Assembly: GCA_014549065.1 (NCBI GenBank)
Contig: JACDOX010000031.1
Location: forward strand, 6,970,635 to 7,034,634
Length of the DNA stretch: 64,000 bases
Origin: Cardinalis cardinalis
Taxonomy: Eukaryota > Chordata > Aves > Passeriformes > Cardinalidae
Direction of reading: 5' to 3'
Shown: positions 59,258-64,000 of the stretch, piece by piece
Layout: the number at the start of each line of letters is the position of its first letter
Numbering within the stretch: position 1 is the stretch's first letter
Made by a program: the position numbers and the translations under genes
The notes under the pieces: model-generated
What the model saw: only the letters and a program-made list of their open reading frames with translations
Database searches by the model: none
Told to the model about the DNA's origin: nothing

Positions 59258-62099
59258 CAGTCTGGTCAAATCAATTGATATTTTCTAGAAAAAAAAAAAT
59301 TGGTGTAGTAATTTGTTTTCATTTGGAAACTTATGCGTGAGAAATTCTGTGGAAAATTAATCCAAAATTTAAATATTCTTACAGAATATTGTTCTGTGTT
59401 ACTAATTTATCCCCAATTTAGTACCTTTAATATCCTGACATGTGTCCACAGAAATTTTGGAATTACTGTTGATTTTAATGCTTTATTTTGATTATTATCA
59501 TATGGAAATATCTGCATTTTTCCAGAAATGCATANTCTAATTTTTTGTTACTGTTCACAGCACTTTTCTTTTGCTCCTAGCATGTAGGAGCAAAACCAAA
59601 ATATATGTTTCCTAGCATTATATATTTCCTAGGTACTCTGGAGAGAAAAGTAAACATACTGAATTCCAGTCTTACTGATTATGGGAGAAAAAACCTATAA
59701 AANATCCTTTACACAACCAATTTCTCAATAACCCCAGTCAACACCTTTCAAAAAATTAATCTGGAGACACAGCTATGCTCAAAATATGGCTACAGTTCGA
59801 AGTGAAAATGCAGCTTAAATAGAACCATGAATTTTTCTTATCTGCTTTATTATTTTAGAAACATAGTATACCAAACTCTCATTAATACAGAAAATAAATT
59901 ATTATACAAAAACATTTTTCATCATTATTATCCTTTTTCCTGTGTTATGCTTATCCTTTCTCTGGATCCTAAAGCTGGCTCTCTAGCCTGCCTCAAGCAG
60001 GGTGTGGTTGCTGACAAATTTACCCCACTTTGAGGTCTCCCCTCGAAGTGCAGTAATACGACATGATGTTCTCAAGGTTGGATAAGGGTTTGTTCTGTCC
60101 TCTTCAGTGGTAACATTATCTGGGATTTATTTTCACATTTAACATTGTATCACTCTCATTCCTTCTCATTCATTCCTAGCTGAAGTTTAGAAGCTGTTCT
60201 TCCAGCATCATTGGCCACAAAAGTCTCTTGGGTTTTCCACAGAGACAATTTTATGTGTGAGACCTTTATCAAATGTGTTCCAAAGGCTGCTCTGAAAGAC
60301 TTTTTGACCATTTTGAAAATGCACACAAACTTGCAGTAATATTTATTTTGGCAATGGAAATCAACTGTAATACTCAGATATCAGCAGACATACAGCATGC
60401 ATTTCTGAGTGTCAGACTATTCTAGAAAACTTATATGGAACTTTTTTACTGTCAGTAACAGGGAGTAATAATTCCTTTCTTTGTCCTTCTAATTTTAAAT
60501 TTTAAAAAAAAGTTTTGATATTGGAATGACTTTGACTTCAAGCAATCAAGGTTTTTTGTTTTTCAATTCAAACTGTTATTTGCCCAGCACCAAGAGGGAA
60601 TGTTGGATGGAAGCCATTTCTTTCTTGTAATGGTCATGAGTCAGCAATAAGACTGGTCCTCTTTCCATCANCCATGTTAAATTATGCTAAGGTTTCCAAG
60701 AGAACTTTCCCAGCTTCTGGGAACTGCTAAGATTGTTCCAAGTCTTTTTCACAATGATTTTTCTTTATATAGGGTAGGATATGTAGTGACAGTAAAAGAC
60801 TGAAAGCATGTCCTGAGTGTCTGTGCTCATTTTTTTAAAAGAAGACTTTTAGGCTTCTCAGATACATGAAAAGTTGATCAAAACTACAGACTTTAGATTC
60901 TTTGTCTTAAAATTCAAAGAAAATCAAAAATGGCTGAATGGTTGTCATGGAGGAAATAGGTAGCAAAATTAATAAGTTGTACAAATATGTGGTTTTCCCC
61001 TCATAAAATATGTTGCTGTGTTCCAAGTTAAATTAACCACCCCATTCACTCTGAGACAATAATATAATTACTGTAGACTGTCTGAATTTGCTTAGGGATT
61101 GCCTTCAGCCACTATCGAGAGTTCTGAGTGACATAATGCATGCTGTTTGTGGTGTGAATGTTAGTATCCACCTAAAGAACTCTTTGTTGATCAGACTTGC
61201 AGATACCTTGCAAATTTTGGTAACAAATGATCTTGCTTATGCTGCTTTCCCAGTACATGTTCTGGCTGCCCCAGCTTGGTTGCAAGGCTTAGTTTTAAAC
61301 AAGAAGAGTCTCTCTAGTAATTTGCTACACTCCATAACACATTGTTTGGCATCTGTTACCTTCCCACATTATTAAAGCAAGTTGTTGTACATTACCCTAG
61401 CTTAAATAAATATGTCACATTACAAAGAAAAATGTGTACTTAGATTGAAACAGTAAAAGCTATGTTTGCTATAGAATTACAAAATATAGTCCTAAAGTGT
61501 TGTGGGAAAAAAGCATCCACATAGTGGGGCCACTCTGGGGATGAATAGAAGTCTTTCCTTACATTATCATCATCATGTGAAAGTAATGAAGGCACTCTTG
61601 AGGGACCTCATTGGAAGTGATATTTTTTCTCTCAGTGCTAGCGTGAATAACTTGAAAACTACGTTATAAAACAGAGACTGAACCCTTTCATATACATTTC
61701 GGGTTAAAGCAATCCAGAAAGCAGGAACAGCTGTGACTTTAATCACATAAGAAATAAACCCTTCCATTATACCCTGCTGAATGCAGAGGCAGAATGCAAT
61801 AACTAAGCACCAAAAGGCAAGAGGAAATCAGTGGGATATTTATTTCCTTTTATTATTAGATTATATTCTGATTTCTGTTCAAGTAATGTTCACTTGTTAA
61901 AAATCATTATTGACTTAGATGAGATTCATCAGCAAAATTCAGCGAGTATTTTAAGGCATTTAAAGGTTAATGTCTTATTCTTCAAGAGACTTTTAAAACC
62001 TATCTTGTCTTTTAGAACTTTACACATTAACTTAGTAATTTTCCATACGCAAATTTACATTTTGTCAGTTATAATATATGAGCAGAAAAATTGCTTAGA
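59258..62099. other. Unique AT-rich sequence, no gene recognised
   Basis: A plus-strand frame at 61088-61375 is open for 95 codons but starts at a non-ATG codon and has no recognisable domain. No repeat family was recognised. Confidence 0.5.
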
Positions 62100-62711
62100 T
62101 GAAGCGGTCCAGCTGGAGAAAGATTGTCCTTCTCGGACATCCCAGCTAGGTATCCAGCACCGCTAGCAGTAGGGACGCACTATCCCAATCTCCGTGGTTC
62201 GGGACAGCACCTAAGGCAATTGCTCCGTGCTACGACAGCAGCGCTACCTTGTGGTAGGACGTGGCTTGGCTTATGGCTACAGTCAGCAGAAATAAGAAGA
62301 GAGCACTCTCCAGCTGTGGCGAATGCACGTTTAACAAGTCCCAGNNNNNNNNNNNNNNNNNNNNNNNNNNNNNNNNNNNNNNNNNNNNNNNNNNNNNNNN
62401 NNNNNNNNNNNNNNNNNNNNNNNNNNNNNNNNNNNNNNNNNNNNNNNNNNNNNNNNNNNNNNNNNNNNNNNNNNNNNNNNNNNNNNNNNNNNNNNNNNNN
62501 NNNNNNNNNCTGGCCCCTGAGCCAATCACTTGACACTCTAGCTAGAAGTTTCTAGAGAGTTCCAGAGAGAAGGGTGGGAGCGCCGAGTGATGGACAGGGC
62601 ACCGGGGAGGGATTTGAGAATGGGTACAATAATCTCCAAGGCAACTGGGGAGGAGTTGGGATAACTGGCAGCACAAGGGAGGGAGAGGAGAACCAGGGCA
62701 GAACCATTACA
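62100..62711 (-). mobile_element. LTR of an avian endogenous retrovirus, minus strand, with an assembly gap inside
   Basis: On the minus strand the element begins TGTAATGGTTCTGCCCTGG at 62711, runs through CTCCTCTCCCTCCC and a GGAACTCTCTAGAAACTTCT / GATTGGCTCAGG (inverted CCAAT) promoter-like part. It then enters the gap and resumes with a GC-rich R/U5-like part (CCACGTCCTACCACAAGG, CCCGAACCACGGAGATTGGG), ending CCGCTTCA at 62100. AGAT occurs outside the right end (62712-62715) and at 62097-62100, which overlaps the left end, so the exact left boundary and the duplication length are unresolved. The TATA and poly(A) region is probably within the gap. GC content contrasts strongly with the flanks. 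Confidence 0.75.
62345..62509. other. Assembly gap (165 N)
   Basis: An uninterrupted run of 165 Ns in the middle of the LTR. The reading frames drawn across it are meaningless. Confidence 0.99.
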
Positions 62712-64000
62712 AGATAGGGGGCAACAGAACAGTCCAACTTATACAGACACAACATAACACTTAGGTCTGTAATAAGTTCTGAAGATTTCCTAATCTCCAC
62801 AAACCTTTCATTCTAAAGTTATCTGAAGGGAAGTGAAATACTTACCTGTAGCAAGCCCAAATAGAAAAATATTTTAATTTTTACAGATATGAAAGGCTTG
62901 CTACACTTAGTGGTTACTTACACATAAGTAAAAATTCTATTTTGAGGACCATAGTCATAAGTGACAAAATTTCTCTGTGTAAAACAGAAAAAAGTTAAAA
63001 TACCTTTGAAATAACACAGCATAATGGAAGCTGAGTTTGCGGGGATAACAGAAAATTGAAAAGGAAATAGTAGTGCTGGGAAGAAGCTTTATTTTATAAC
63101 TCACCACAACATTTACCAACTTATATTGCATTCTTTTTTTCTAGTACAGACCTCTAAAATACTTGGCTTCGTTAATTGCACATATATCAAGCGTTAAAAG
63201 TTAGGAGAGGAAGGCATAGAGACATAGGCAGAGGCATTCATCCCAACCAGGTTCAGATTGCTGTATCTGAGTTAGTTATCTTGGGCATTTGATAAAGATA
63301 TGTTTTCTTCATAAATCTGTCTTCAATGCAATAGTAATATTAAAGTTACGTACCTCAGGTTTGAACTCATTCTAAAGCATTTGCAGATGTCTTAATTAGG
63401 TGACCCAAACTGACTACTAAAGCAGTTATTTTTTTCCTTTTATGGTAACTGAGCCCATGAAATCTAATTTCGGTAAATGCTAGGAAGAGATTTTCTTATG
63501 TAGTCTTTTATGTCTCAGTGCAAATTTCAAAGTAGACATTTTACTAGAGAGTGAGATTAGAATGATAAGAAATCACACAAATGGATAAAATTTATTGGTC
63601 TTCAAAATACAAGTAAATGCCATCTCAGAACTTTTACATGAATTAAGCCTGTTCTGTTACTCAACAGAATTTAAATTTTAAGTAAGATGATCGACAAAAT
63701 GATTTCTGGAAGTTTCTTCTGCCTGAGAAAGTCTATTACATGTTTTTTAATGAGTTTTATACTTCGCAGAATAATTGATGATGCCTATTTCAAATGTATG
63801 AATTAACAATAAAAGCTCAAAGTGGCTTAACTATCGACATATAGCAATGGCTTAGAAATAATCAGAAGATCTATCCACTAAAAAAGGTTCATGACATTTT
63901 CTCAGGCTTCACAGACTTTTGACAAGCTGCTGAAGGTTTCTGATCTATGACGGGTCTGCAAGACAAACTCTGGGCAGCTGTGCCAGGAGAAACAAATCAA
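62712..64000. other. Unique AT-rich sequence, no gene seen
   Basis: No recognised repeat, RNA gene or convincing exon to the end of the window. Confidence 0.5.

Noticed and set aside
58770..59258. Pro-rich open frames on the minus strand
   Set aside because: They lie wholly within the solo LTR at 58710-59257.
62124..62555. Open frames of 64-143 codons across the gap
   Set aside because: Most of their length is undetermined sequence.
1..64000. CRISPR array, tRNA, rRNA, operon or prokaryotic system
   Set aside because: No regularly spaced repeats, no cloverleaf-type sequence noticed, and LINE and LTR content shows the DNA is avian chromosomal.

Overview
The window looks like bird chromosomal DNA, most likely from a songbird or another neoavian bird. 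It is AT-rich and I found no gene that can be defended. What it does hold is the usual avian mix: CR1 LINE 3' ends with the terminal ATTCTATG-type octamer, several solo LTRs of avian endogenous retroviruses, one very old MIR-like SINE, simple repeats and long stretches of unique AT-rich sequence. The many scattered single Ns and one 165-base run of N mark it as draft assembly. The picture is a gene desert or a very large intron. Family names come from recalled features of avian repeats and were not checked against a database.

Layout. 1-2648 is a repeat cluster: a minus-strand LTR (1289-1695), a plus-strand ERVL-type solo LTR (1750-2352) with a perfect 5-bp target-site duplication and an internal ATT microsatellite, and a CR1 tail (2420-2648). 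After a G/T-rich tract (3438-3608) comes a doubtful spliced-exon candidate (5316-5524). Two plus-strand LTR-type elements follow (6000-6410 and 6617-7601). From 7.6 to 19.6 kb the sequence is mostly unique, broken by one well-preserved CR1 (13908-14760). 19.6-23.5 kb holds an old minus-strand CR1, the MIR-like SINE, a minus-strand LTR and a small tandem duplication. CR1 fragments recur at 26.1 and 30.0 kb. A three-part CR1 block lies at 32.5-35.1 kb: plus, then minus, then a much older plus copy.

35.1-47.7 kb is the longest stretch in which I recognise no transposable element. Next come two same-strand LTRs of one ERVL-like family (47.7-48.7 and 52.9-53.5 kb). The second is cut short by two abutting minus-strand CR1 copies (53557-54253). 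The right end carries three minus-strand LTRs: 57795-58412 (same family as 1750-2352, opposite orientation), 58710-59257 (near-perfect 6-bp target-site duplication) and 62100-62711 (interrupted by the assembly gap).

No genes work together here. The window is an archive of retroelement insertions of different ages. No retroviral gag, pol or env remnant was recognised, so the LTRs are best read as solo LTRs. No CRISPR array, operon, tRNA or rRNA gene was seen. The items most worth following are the 61-base imperfect hairpin at 49681-49741, the exon-like open segment at 5316-5524, and the repeat-poor 12.6-kb interval.
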